In this document: positions 1 to 10,752 of the stretch, piece after piece
Layout of the letters: each line of letters opens with the position of its first letter
Position numbering within the stretch: the first letter of the stretch is position 1
Assembly (NCBI GenBank): GCA_019671005.1
Contig: CM033744.1
Coordinates: forward strand, 40,240,022 to 40,304,021
Reading direction: 5' to 3'
DNA length: 64,000 bases
Source: Hibiscus mutabilis
Taxonomy: Eukaryota; Streptophyta; Magnoliopsida; Malvales; Malvaceae
Position numbers and translations under genes: made by a program
The notes under the pieces: generated by a model
The model's database searches: none
What the model was told of the DNA's origin: nothing
What the model saw: only the letters and a program-made list of their open reading frames with translations

Positions 1-950
1 CTGCTAAAATCCTCATTCGAGCTTCCTAAGAAATCCTCATCCGATATCCAAACCTGATCAACCCTCGTATATCAACAAATACGAACATACATTATCCCTA
101 TACATCTCTTATACTATTCAAAAGGTTAAATGTTTAAAAATACCTTACCGGGTTTGAATTTGGCAAAACAGACTGTACCATTGGATTTGAAACGTCGAGA
201 AACCCCCAGGTAGGGTCCTCTAGAAAAAGTCAATGACCGGTCAACGTTATGGTCAATCTAGTGTGACGCGGTGCACCATAACTAGCGTGCACCTGTGTGG
301 CCTGATTTGGTGTGGTTGAGCCCACATGAAATTGGGTGTGAGATCCAGTACGGTGCACTGGATCCTGGTGCACCAACCTATAGCTGCGCACACCCACGCG
401 CAGGGGCGACGCGTGGTGGTGCGTGGGTAGTCTTTCGGTGGCCGGACGGTGCGGCGAGCTCCCTCCTAGCTGTTTTGATGTTGGTAGACACGTCGGTGGC
501 CTTCATTTTTCATTTTATCCACCGAAACAGCTTCATCTTTCCCTAGGTCGAACTTTCTTCCTTTCACCCCCTCTCACGACAATTCCAATGACGACATGGC
601 GACCACCGTCGAAAGCATCTCGACAAGCTGAAGGTGATGGCGGTGACAGTGTCATGAACGACGACTTCGATAGCCATAGATCAGAGCCCAAAGCTCTTCC
701 CCACTTTTCTCTCTTCTCCCTCTATTTTTTCTCCCCCCTTATCTTCTTATTTTCTCTTTCCCCTATCAAATCACCATCCACCTTTTTAATTCAAAACTCT
801 TCAATTTTCTTTTTTTTCTTTTCTTTATCACAAATCCCAATTCAATTATCATTGTTTTGGGCTTTCCAACACAAGGCCCAATAAATTGGGTCCAAGGCCC
901 AATTTTACAAAGACCAAGATTCAGGTTGTTACAATTTAGATATGATGCAG
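1..950. mobile_element. Probable Gypsy-type LTR remnant
   Basis: GC-rich promoter-like stretch (about 240-480), then a long C/T-rich tract (about 680-830), repeated 'ggcccaat' motifs (about 867-903) and an ending near 'aggttgttaca'. This order resembles plant Ty3/gypsy LTRs of the Tekay/Del kind. The open frames at 295-546 and 423-884 have low-complexity, Pro/Ser/Phe-rich translations and match no family I know. No internal domain or second LTR is visible. The call rests on composition and is tentative. Confidence 0.35.
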
Positions 951-1204
951 AACATTTTAAAGTACCATGATCAAATTTTAAATAAGAAAAAATGGTAATT
1001 CGTACAAGTCTCCTTAAATTTATCCTAATTCAGGTCATGGATATCTTCTAACTGGAGGATGTAGTTGAGGGTATCTAAGCCTCAATGTCAACTATATGCA
1101 AGGATGAAACTATGATTAAACATTAGAAGGGACAATAGTGGCAGAGCCATGATTTCATATAGTGGGGTCAGAGTGGAGTATGAGGTATGAGAGAATCTCA
1201 TACC

Positions 1205-1891
1205 TAGAGCTGTAAATGAGACGAGACAAATCGCGAGCTACTCAAGTTCGACTCGATCAAAGCTCAGTCAACACTCGTCTCGAGCTCGAATTCGGCTCGA
1301 GTTTTTAACGAGCTGAGTCAAGCTACTTGATATTCGATTCGAAAATCTCGCGAGCTACTAAAAAATATAATATACTAAAATTTTTAAATTTAAAATCTAA
1401 ATTCCTAAACCTAAAACCCTAAAACATAACTCCTAAACACTAAAATCTAAATCCTAAGTAATCCAACAACCTAAACCTCTAAACCCATTTTTCAAAGAAA
1501 ACTAAACCCTAAACTAACATCCTAAACCTTAAAATTAACAAGTTTACACAACTTGTGTATCAAAGCTTTTTCCTAATAGGGCTTTAAATGAGACGAGACA
1601 GATCGCGAGCTACTCAAGTCTGACTCGGTCAAATTCGAACAACACTCGACTCAAGCTCGAACTCGGCTCGAGTTCTTAACAAGCTGAGTTTAGCTCAGAT
1701 TATTTAATATCGTTAAAAACTACTCAAGCTTGAACTCGACTCAAATTCTTAACAAGCTGAGTTGAAGCTTTTCCCCATTCGATTCTTTATTCTTAAGAAT
1801 GATGGTTTTAAGAATGATTAATTGCCCTTCTCCGAACCTTACTGCCCAAGCTCAACACTACTCGAGCTCAACTCAGTTCGTTTACACCCTA
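1205..1891. mobile_element. Composite non-autonomous hAT-like element with 8-bp TSD
   Basis: The outer ends are 'tagagctgtaaa' on the left and the complement of 'tagggtgtaaac' on the right, flanked by a perfect 8-bp duplication 'ctcatacc' (1197-1204 and 1892-1899), as expected of hAT. Inside, the left-end sequence (GAGACGAGAC... CGCGAGCTACTCAAG) occurs twice, at about 1213 and about 1585. Between the copies lies a telomere-like AAACCCTAA-rich MITE (about 1376-1576). Many 'gagctcgaactcggctcgag' type motifs make the ends self-complementary. No coding capacity is seen. Confidence 0.7.
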
Positions 1892-2299
1892 CTCATACCA
1901 TTAAAATAAATATTGTTGACCACATATCCTAATAAATCAAGTGGTGTCAAATCTAATATTTCATATGAAAAATTCTATATTACCTCCTTGAAAACCTCAT
2001 ACCCAACAAATCAAGTAGGGTCAATTGCACCCTATTGTTTCCATATACATCCGCCCATGAGTGACAAGTATTCATTAAGCCTTTAAATTTAAAAATTAGG
2101 AAGGATAAGGTCTTATTTGACGAATATTTATATTATAAAGGACTCAAATATTATTATACTAAAAAGTTTTAGGACGGACAAAAACGTTTCTTAATTTATA
2201 TATGGCTTTATCCCTAACTATGTGGCAAGTATGGTGACTTCGTTTATCGATGCTACCACAGATTTGGTAAATCCTTTATTCCTGTGATATCACCTGTTT

Positions 2300-2615
2300 A
2301 TGGCAAATTTGAGGGAATATGAGAGTTGGAAATAAGTTTTAGGAAAATAAGGAAGGTTGGGGAAATTTTTGAAATTTATGGCAAAATCTACAGTAAACAC
2401 AAAAGTCACCACCTGCAGAAGGCGACCACGATTAGCTTTTTTTTTGCATAGATAGCTGAGCTATGCACCTTTTTTCATTTAAAAGTAATAATTAAGGCGA
2501 CTTTTATGTTTACCGTAGATTTTGCCATAGATTCCAAAAATTTCCCCAACCTTCCCTATTTCCCTAAAATTTATTTCCAACTCCCATATTCCCCCAAATT
2601 GGCCCCTGTTTATAG
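2300..2615. repeat. Fold-back (long inverted repeat) element
   Basis: Two arms of roughly 110 bp are reverse complements. The left arm (about 2300-2411) runs from 'tatggcaaatttgaggga' to 'acacaaaagtc'; the right arm (about 2500-2615) mirrors it with a few mismatches. A loop of about 85 bp contains the small palindrome 'gcatag...ctatgc'. A transcript across it would fold into one long hairpin. No transposase or clear target duplication was found. The 78-aa open frame starting at 2506 lies in the right arm and is not a gene. Confidence 0.75.
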
Positions 2616-2669
2616 ACAACCAGTGGTCAACACCTGTTTATATATGGCACATCTTCATTACGCTATGTC

Positions 2670-3005
2670 TAGGGTAGAGTTGAGCCATGCTCAACTCGAT
2701 TCAAAAATTGTTACTCTGTTTTTTAATATATGTATATTTTAGTAATACTATATAGAGGTTAATATAAAGACAAATTAACAAATTTAACAAAAAAATGACC
2801 AAAATAGTATGTGAACCATTTCTAAAATTTAAATTCCAAAGGAACAATCTACAAATACATTAAATTAACATATTATAAAAAGTAACAAAATACTTTCGAA
2901 TTTATCAACTTGACTCAGACACGTTAAGGTTTGAGTTGAGAGCCCGAATTCGAGTCAAATTAACTCGAGTCGAATTCAAGTTGCTCAACTCGGTTACCAT
3001 CCCTA
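2670..3005. mobile_element. hAT-like MITE
   Basis: The ends 'tagggtagagttgagc' and, on the other strand, 'tagggatggtaaccgagttgagc' form imperfect terminal inverted repeats. The sub-terminal sequence is rich in 'ctcaactcg' motifs, as in other non-autonomous hAT elements here. I could not find a convincing 8-bp target duplication, so the exact ends are uncertain. Confidence 0.45.
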
Positions 3006-3149
3006 ACTATACACATGTCTTCTGTTCAGACCCTGCCTCAAAGTTCTTCCTTGGAGTGATGTTGTACACTATTTTTGTAGTCTCGCTTCGATTGCTCACA
3101 CCATTGGTGTGTGATGCATTTTATCTATTAACAAAATTGAATATCTAAT

Positions 3150-5460
3150 GTAGAAATACTTTTCTATAACGCCAAGGGAGCTCTGCCCCTGCCTATTTTG
3201 AGGCATACTGGTTACTAGAAGCTCAAGTTAAGCCATTGAAACCTTGATGCAACAACTTCATGATGTATTTTCTCACAAAGAATTGGGTAAATAGTATCTG
3301 TTTATACACATTCTTAACTCTTTGACAATACATACCTTACAGACAAAATGATTAAACTTGATTCTATTAAAATAAATATCATATGTTTTTCTACTAGGAT
3401 CACTTGTTGGGTTCATGATGGTGGTCTTTTTAAATCCAAAAGAAATTTGTTGAGTACATACAATAGCCTAGGGGTGTTCATTGGGCTGCCGTGAAAATTT
3501 GGGCCTTCAATCAAGTAAACCCTTATTCGAGTCAGCCCACTGTTGTGTTCACATTTGGTCAGGTGGAAAAAAAAAATCGGTCGAGCCTTGTTGAGGTGGA
3601 TCTCTAGAACCTGCTACTGTTATGCTTTGCTGGACGGTTGTTATGAGCTGGTTTTTATCTCTCGGTGACATTCTATCGAACACCTTCCGGACATTCCATT
3701 TCTGCTTCTTCTCACACTATTTCGCCGTTCGTATCATTTCAGATGACTTCTTGGCTCTTCTAATAATGTGCATAATTACAGCAAATATATATCATATTAC
3801 ACATTAAATTGAAATTTATATATATATTTAATATTTATTCCTTTTAATTTTTAACCAATCACGAATTTAGTTCGGTTAGCATGTTGTTACTAAAATATAC
3901 AGAGGATATAAAATCGAACATATTTAAGCGTTTAATACCCTCATATTTATACATAAGGATTGGTTCGAATAATATATGCAGCGTATCGAATTGTATGTTA
4001 AAACAATGAATTATTTAATACACTAATAAAATTGTTTTTTTTCATAAATAGTTTTAATCCACCGCCATATGTTCGAAGAAAGAATTCTACATATATGATA
4101 TATCAAATATTTATCCTACAGCAATTTGTTTTTATTTTACAAATTATGTTGGTTGTATGCATATTTTTTAGTACTTTTTTTAAGTTATTTTTTTACAAGT
4201 ACTAAATTTTAAATGTTGAAAATTTATATTGTAATTAAAATATAAAATTATTTAATAGTACAAAAACAATATTTTACACATTTAGTGACAGTAAAATAAA
4301 TAGTGTCAATTTTGTATTAAATATTTTAATATTTTTATAAAATTACAGTAGTATAAAATTAAATGAATTTTACATATTTTTATAATTAATATTTTAATAA
4401 TTAAGCCTTTGAATTTCACATTCTTTTCATATAAATTATGTAAGTTAAGTTTTAAATTAATTGAAAATATATTACATTCTAACAAAAAATCTTAAAAAAA
4501 TATTAATCTAATTAATATTCAATTAATAATGAATTTTAAAAATATTTAGTGGTCCGCACCCTACCCCCAGCTACCCTACGGCTACTTCCGTCGCTAACTC
4601 CCTAATTGAGAAGGAACAGAGTAGGCAGACCCACTTTCGTACGGGTTGCTATTATACCCGATTTAAACCCGAAATGAAAAGGAGTGGATTTCCAGTTTTG
4701 GTAATGAATTAATACTCAACCTCGTCATATGCCGAATATGCACCCCAAACAAGCTCGTCAACCCACTTTTCCAATCCCAGGCTGTCTTCAACTATTCCAT
4801 CTCTATGTTCTTCGTATTCAAGGACGAATCAAGATTTAAAATTTGAGAGTAAAATATAAATATTAAAAGGTGTAGAACATATTCATAATTTATTTATGAT
4901 GTCTCACTCTTAACGAATTTAAATAGTTTATACGTGATTAATTCTTTTATTTGTGACAAAGTGCATAAAATAAGTAAAAAAGATTTTTAGTTTCTAAGAT
5001 TTTAAAAATTATAAATAGTCATCAAACTTATCGAATTATTTTAAACTATCATTATATGTTATAAAATAACGATAAATTTTGATAACAATAAAAATTATTT
5101 TGTAATAAGTCGATAAATTTTAATGATATTTTTGTAATAATGTAAAAAAATCAATGACTATTTTATAACAGTTTGATAAATCTAATAATTGTTTTTAAAA
5201 TTTTTAAATTTTAATGACTACTTTTTAATTCTTACAAATAACTTCTCTCCTCACTTGACATATTGATATACTTTGTTTTTCAATGTTTTAATTATCAAAA
5301 ACACATGTTTCATAATAATGATGATACATTCACTTTTTATTAAGTAGAGAGATAATTATATTCTCAAGGTAAATGTCGATATCCGTATCTATACAAATGA
5401 GGTAATATGAGTACTTTGACTACGCGATCAATTAATTGATAGTCATATGTGTCCTTGATA
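3150..5460. other. AT-rich spacer, no gene seen
   Basis: No open frame resembles a known protein. A possible lone hAT end ('taggggtgttcattgggc') begins near 3471. The stretch 3800-4550 is very AT-rich. About 4550-4800 is a GC-richer patch with no recognisable content. About 5330-5460 resembles a short SINE-like or retro-derived repeat but is too diverged to name. Confidence 0.5.
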
Positions 5461-5479
5461 TATATTTAAAATATAAAAT

Positions 5480-6600
5480 TTAAAAATCGAGATTGATAGC
5501 CATTAGTTAAGTGATTGTTGGAATGATCAATCAAAGCAAGTTGGCCAAGAGGAGGGTGATTTGACAATTTAAAATTTTCGTGGAAGCAATTCGAAAGATA
5601 AAAAAAATTGGGACACAATAATTTATAGTAGTTCAACCTTCTCAACAAGGTTTACATCCACTACCTTAGCTATTACTACTAAGAATTTCTCAAATCCACT
5701 AGATTTGCTTTCCTTTTGAGGCTAAAGGAGATAGCCTTACAACTCCTTTAAGACTTATACCCCAAAGTCTTAAGAACCCTCAGAAAGAGAATACAAATAA
5801 AGCAAATTTAAAATCCTCACAAAGGCTATGTGTTTGCACAATTCTAGGCTCACTCCAACTCCAACACTTGAATAAAATTGATACAATTAAATCACTCAAG
5901 TGGGTTTACAAGTTGTTGACTCTAAAAGCTCAAAGATTGTTGGATGTGTGCTTGAATGCTTTAGGCTTGATGAATTGTTGTTGTTGAAGCTTTGGAGACT
6001 TGATTTTATACCTATCATTAATTTATAACCGTTTGGGTAGTTGGGACGTTGATTATAGTTGTTGGGTTGCATTTTTTTTGCAATAAATGTTGTTTGTTGG
6101 CAAGTGGTATCAGTACTCGAGCAAGCGTATCGGTATATGCCGTACGAAAAAAATAGCTATTGCAACAAAGGGGAATAAATATGCGTGAAGCCGTATCGAT
6201 ACGGAGTGTTCATTTTAAAATACGTATAGGCACGGTCTATACCGTATTAGTACCGATTTTGCTCACTGGAATCCTGATAATATTTGCACAAAAAATCGTA
6301 TCGATACGCCTGTATGCGTATCAGTACACGTTAATTGATTTTCAAACTTATGATTCCAATAATACTGACAAGGCAACGGTCAAAAATTAAATGAAAATAT
6401 TTGAAAAATCTTTAACCCTCGTACTGGTGCGCATGAAGTCGTACCAATACTCATATGCAATTTTGATTACAGGTTTAGCGAGGCGTACCGATACGGCTAC
6501 ACGCGTATCGGTACCCTATAGCCATCACAAATAAAATAGTTTTTCTGTAGTTAAAATCCGTACCGATACGGCCGTAGGTGTATCGGTACCCTTGTACCAA
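5480..6600. mobile_element. LTR-like remnant with arrays of GTATCGATAC-type palindromes
   Basis: About 5480-6060 reads like a plant LTR read backwards (many short CTTAAG/AAGCC blocks). About 6110-6600 carries roughly ten copies of 11-12 bp near-palindromes of the type 'cgtatcgatacg' or 'cgtaccgatacg'. A second locus at 50940-51510 has the same layout but with 'ggtttcgaaacc' palindromes. I read both as remnants of one type of LTR retrotransposon. No gag or pol sequence is seen, so class assignment is uncertain. Confidence 0.35.
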
Positions 6601-7564
6601 ATTGGCTATTTTTAAGTAACAAAATACTTAGAAAATATTTGGGGTTTAAAATTTTGACTTAAAAATTATTTTAAGTTCGAATCCTTGTCAATTTAGTGAG
6701 TACAACAAGCACTTAAAAATTTATCCTTTTTTACAAATTAGTCCTTGTTATATCAAAATCAATTATAGTTTATCAATGATATTATCACTCTATTATCTAA
6801 GTTTTGAACTGTGTTCTTAAAGAAAGACTCAAGTTCAAACCTTGAAGACAATATTATTTAGAACAATCACGAATCTTAAATATTAATTGTAGAATGGATA
6901 TGAATTATACAAAATATATAGAGTTCGAACCTTTCCTTCCCCCCAATATATAAAATTAGTTATACATACCATCAGTTTGACCCGATTTATGATTATTTTT
7001 ATCTTTTACTAGTAGTGTATAGAATAATAATCCTAAGCTATTAAATATATTTATCATTATTAAAAAAAATCTACCTATGTATAACTTAAAGCTAACTTAA
7101 GAATATTTAAAAGTCATTTACAATTTATTAAAGGGTAAACTACACCAGTAGTCACTGAACTATGATTTCTTTCCTATTTTGGTCACCAAATTATTTTTTT
7201 GGCAAAAACATCACTAACGTTATATTTCCTTCATATTTTGGTCACCGGCTATTAAAAACTTAACGGTTTTGCTGACGTGAAATTTTATTTTATTTTTTAA
7301 TTTTCCATGTCATTTCTTCTCTCTCCTCTTAAGCAATATATGTTATTTTGTAATATTTTTATTCAAACTAATATGATGGTGACACGTGTCACTGCCTATT
7401 AGTGGAATAAAAAGAATGAAAAATCAAGCCCCTTATGCAACCACCTCTACAGAGAGATGCCTTCAACCAGTAGCTTCGTACGTTCTCAATTTCTACACAA
7501 AGATCTCATCAAATCCCGGAAATCTATCTTTAAAGACTCGTACTTTTTTTTTTTGTTCAAATCC
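6600..7564. other. Spacer upstream of the BCH pseudogene, with one MULE-type end
   Basis: About 7132-7275 matches the ends of the MULE MITE at 40245 ('gggtaaac', 'gtcact', 'actat', 'cctattttggtcacc'), but no partner end was found nearby, so it is a solo or truncated copy. The remainder is AT-rich without coding sequence. A short upstream leader with 'acacgtgtcac', a G-box-like palindrome, sits at about 7382. Confidence 0.4.
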
Positions 7565-8294
7565 ATGGCTATTTCAAACAATACAATGATCTACCAATTC
7601 GTAAGTAACACTTCTTCAACGGTAAAACCCAACTTTGTTAAGCCGCAGGAAAAAGGCAGTCATGTGTTGAGGAAAAAGAACGCGTTGAATGTATGCATGG
7701 TGTTGCAGCACAGAAAGAATCACGAGATTGAAAAGAAGCTGATAAGTAAAGGTGATAGCATGGAGGATTTCAATCACGTGACTGAAATGGAAGTTTCCAA
7801 GGTGGAGCAGAGATTAGCTAAGAAGAAATTCGAGATAACAACTTACCTGCTTGCAGCTATGTCGTTGAGTTTAGGCATCTCTTCTTTGGTATGGCCTACA
7901 TGTTTGTCCACGATGGACTTGTCCACCGTCGATTTCCGGTGGGGCCGGTTGCTAATGTGCCTTATCTACGGAGAGTAGCTGCTGCCCACCAAGTAAATCT
8001 ACACATTAACATTTTTCTTTCTTTATTATTTTTTACTAACAAAACATGTTCTTTTTATTTCAATAAAACAGCTTCATCATGCTGACAAATTTCGTGGAGT
8101 TCCATATGGTTTGTTCTTAGGACCACAGGCAAGCCCTTTGTATTTGCTATTAGAATATGACCAATAAAAAGAGATGAACAAATTGATCGAATATATTATT
8201 TTTCCAGGAATTAGCGGATGTGGGAGGCTCGGAGGAACTGGAAAAAGAGATCAAGAGGAGAACGAAGATATCCCAAAACAGTGATATTTTATAA
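7565..8294 (+). pseudogene. BCH: Beta-carotene 3-hydroxylase, internally deleted
   Basis: The intact family enzyme is a plastid non-haem di-iron hydroxylase that turns beta-carotene into zeaxanthin. The first exon (from 7565) gives a transit-peptide-like N-terminus and the conserved segment ending KKKFEITTYLLAAMSLSLGISS. The sequence then jumps, out of frame at about 7888, to the family's C-terminal part MAYMFVHDGLVHRRFPVG. This continues across an intron (7993-8071) to LHHADKFRGVPYGLFLGP, then a GC-AG intron (8129-8207), and ends at 8294 with ELADVGGSEELEKEIKRR. The missing middle contains the membrane helices and the first two histidine clusters (HxxxH, HxxHH), so no active enzyme can be made. 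Introns in the 3' part are kept, so this is a genomic deletion and not a processed copy. Confidence 0.9.
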
Positions 8295-8901
8295 TTACCA
8301 CATTCTTTGTTCTATCTGTTAAATATTGATAAATGGTGTTCATGTCTTATTCGTGTTTTCTATCCAAGTTATTGCGGAAATGGATTTAAATTTTCATAAA
8401 TATGGCATGATTTCATGTTAAGTTTGAAAAAAAAAAACATAACCAGACACTTCAAACCATTCTAAAAATGGGTAAAAAAAATACAACCCAAAAGATTGGA
8501 AAGGTGATGGTGCCGGGTGCGGCTCACCCACCGCCCACCAGCAGTTCAACTCCATTTGGCAGAAAAGAGTCGTTCTTTGAAAACCCAAATTGTAAAATAT
8601 ATAAAATGGTATTATTTTTTTTGGAAGGGGCGATGGAAAGAGTTTAATGAAAGAAAACAAGGCGTGCAAGCAAGCGAGTAGGAAGGGAATGAGTAAGAAA
8701 GAAGAACAACCATTTGAGCGGTTGTTCAAATGGAAAAGCCTCCCCAGGGACGATTGGGATTGATAAGGTACAGGGCGGCGTGGATGTATTTGCAAGCCAA
8801 GACACCAAATTCAAATATTATTAATGTTGTACATGTATTTGTTCTTATCAAACTGTTTGCCTTCAGCAAGCTTCTATCATAGCCAAGAAATGAAGCTCGA
8901 G
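8295..8901. other. Intergenic gap between convergent genes
   Basis: This is the shared 3' side of the BCH pseudogene (+) and the NTF2-like gene (-). The open frame at 8418-8795 (-) has a low-complexity Pro/Leu/Phe-rich translation with no recognisable domain and is not supported as a gene. Nothing else is seen. Confidence 0.5.
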
Positions 8902-10225
8902 TTACCGCCCAAATAAAATCTTTGAGATGTGGATTACGATTCTGATGGCCAAAGCGAACGACCGAGCCATGAATTCCCAGATTCTAACGTAGCTTGCCAC
9001 GAGTGGGTTTACGAAAGGTGCCAGAAATATATCGTAAATCTTCATTAACGACTGTATTATAATATGTGGACTCTTCAGGAACCCTGCAGAATTCAAACAA
9101 GAAAATAAGTTATAGGGACGTATCAATATGATGATTGGAGATTTGTATATGTTTGAAGTTTTGGAATGCATTACATTCAGCAGCCCACGGGAACTCGTCA
9201 AATATCATAGTCACGTTCTTCAACAGGACCTGAATGAATCGACATGTCAACCAAAAAGAAGGGAGCTTAATTAGCCCTTTGGATTTGAAGCTTTTGCTGT
9301 CTAATGCTAAGAGGTTAAGTAGTGTGAATAGTTGTCAAGGTGAGATTACCAGCACCACTCCCCCTGGTTTCAGGGGTGACTCGATAATAACCCGAGCTTT
9401 CCTGCATTGAAACAAAAGTCACTGTCAATTCGAATGGACTTTTCGTTCTTAATGGCAGACATAGCCTAGATCATGATTCTAATATGCTATACATTACTTT
9501 ATAACAAGTATTTCCCCTTCTTCTGAGCATTCATAAAAGCTGCAGCCTCTGGTGAAGGGAACCTGCGTTTGTTTCCATTCTGCAATATCAGAAAATAATC
9601 CCTTAGCCTCTTGTTAAAGTAGTTGATATATCATATATAATGTTACCTAAATGCCAGATTACTCCTACTGTTGAGCCATCTCCTTCGCAAACATGTTCGG
9701 TGATGAATTTCACATTTTGACCCATGCTTCTCATGAGCAGATCGAAGAAATGCATAACCTCCTGAGAATACGTTTCTGAATCAGACTGTGGGATTACAAA
9801 ACATGAAGAAACATAAATAAGTTAACTGAGGCAAGGGAGGTAACCTTTTCCCCTTTAAATGGGTTGAAAAAAGAGCAGTCCTCGATGTAACATTCTCCTG
9901 ATATGAAACCCCCAAGTTTTTTCAGATTTTTCTCATTGATGCACTCGTATAAAAGCTTGATCGTATCGGCTGCAGAAGGTTGACCCAAAATTGAATCACT
10001 ATCACCGTTTGATGATGACACCATGGAAGAGACTCCACGGTTGTTAGTAAATTTATTTCTTTCCCGCCTTTTAATGGCCACCCCATGCGGCTGCTTCTTC
10101 ATACTCTTTTGCTCAAGTTGGCATGATGTTTTAAAAGGCAAGGGATAAAGGGCAAGGTCTGCAATTGCCCTGGGAAATGTACTCTGCCTCAAGGCTTGGG
10201 CCGAGAAATTGACAGCAATAGCCAT
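8902..10225 (-). CDS. SnoaL/NTF2-like family protein, likely plastid
   Basis: Six exons on the minus strand (10225-9845, 9761-9647, 9579-9498, 9401-9350, 9229-9175, 9083-8902) with GT-AG introns join to an 867-nt frame of 288 residues. The N-terminal ~70 residues are Ser/Ala/Arg-rich and look like a transit peptide. Residues ~85-210 form the NTF2/SnoaL cone fold: ADTIKLLYECINEKNL, YIEDCSFFNPFKGEKEVMHFF and VGVIWHLEW are typical of a plant family annotated 'nuclear transport factor 2 family'. Later come FTRGCSFYECSEEGE and a conserved VIIESPLKPGGVVL segment. The C-terminus is hydrophobic and amphipathic (KIYDIFLAPF, FALAIRIVIHI) and may be membrane-associated. Biochemical function is unknown for the family. 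All frames and splice sites are intact, in contrast to both flanking genes. Confidence 0.88.
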
Positions 10226-10752
10226 GGTCTAACAAAATAAGTTTTGGAAAGTGGTTTTCAGGCATCGAATGCATTAAGCATGTAATTAAAAGAGGATTCA
10301 TGACATTTATCACATGGAAGAGCAAGGAATAAAGTAACAAGTTTAGCTTTGACACCAAGAAAAGGCTCGCCTCCATTACCTTTGAATTGAATCAAGGAAT
10401 CACCATTAGGGAGCTTTAGACTGCAGTTTGTTTGCCATGGGTTAACTATAACTATGACTGAAGCTTGAAAGAGGTGTTAAAGAAGGAAGGGTTACCAGTG
10501 TCCATGGACCCAATTAACATATTAATGTATTGAAGCAATCCTTCTTTGCCTTCTTTTCTTTATTGTATTAAGTTCTAGAGTCTCAGTTAAATTGCCGGTT
10601 TCTATTCAACTTCCAAAAAGCCAATAGCTCATCACATCAAATTCCCTGACAGATAAGGAAGATGGACTAGAACTTAGACCATCAAAGCACCTATATGTTC
10701 ATTATCTTTGAAGCTGCATATGTTCGTACAACTTTGCCAGCTCCAAAAATAT
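10226..10752. other. Promoter-side spacer of the NTF2-like gene
   Basis: This is the presumed 5' UTR and promoter of the gene ending at 10225 (-) and the 3' flank of the PPR pseudogene. No further gene is seen. An 81-aa open frame at 10131-10376 (-) overlaps the real first exon in another frame and is a shadow. Confidence 0.5.

Noticed and set aside
423..884. 153-aa open frame
   Set aside because: Low-complexity Ser/Pro/Phe-rich translation across a C/T-rich LTR-like tract; no domain.
1380..1560. Interstitial telomere array (AAACCCTAA-like text here and at 33950, 52130, 56280, 60840)
   Set aside because: Units are degenerate, and the better copies are bounded by inverted ends and 9-bp duplications, so they are MITE interiors.
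8418..8795. 125-aa frame (-) as an extra 3' gene
   Set aside because: Low-complexity translation immediately downstream of the NTF2-like gene; likely UTR or spacer.
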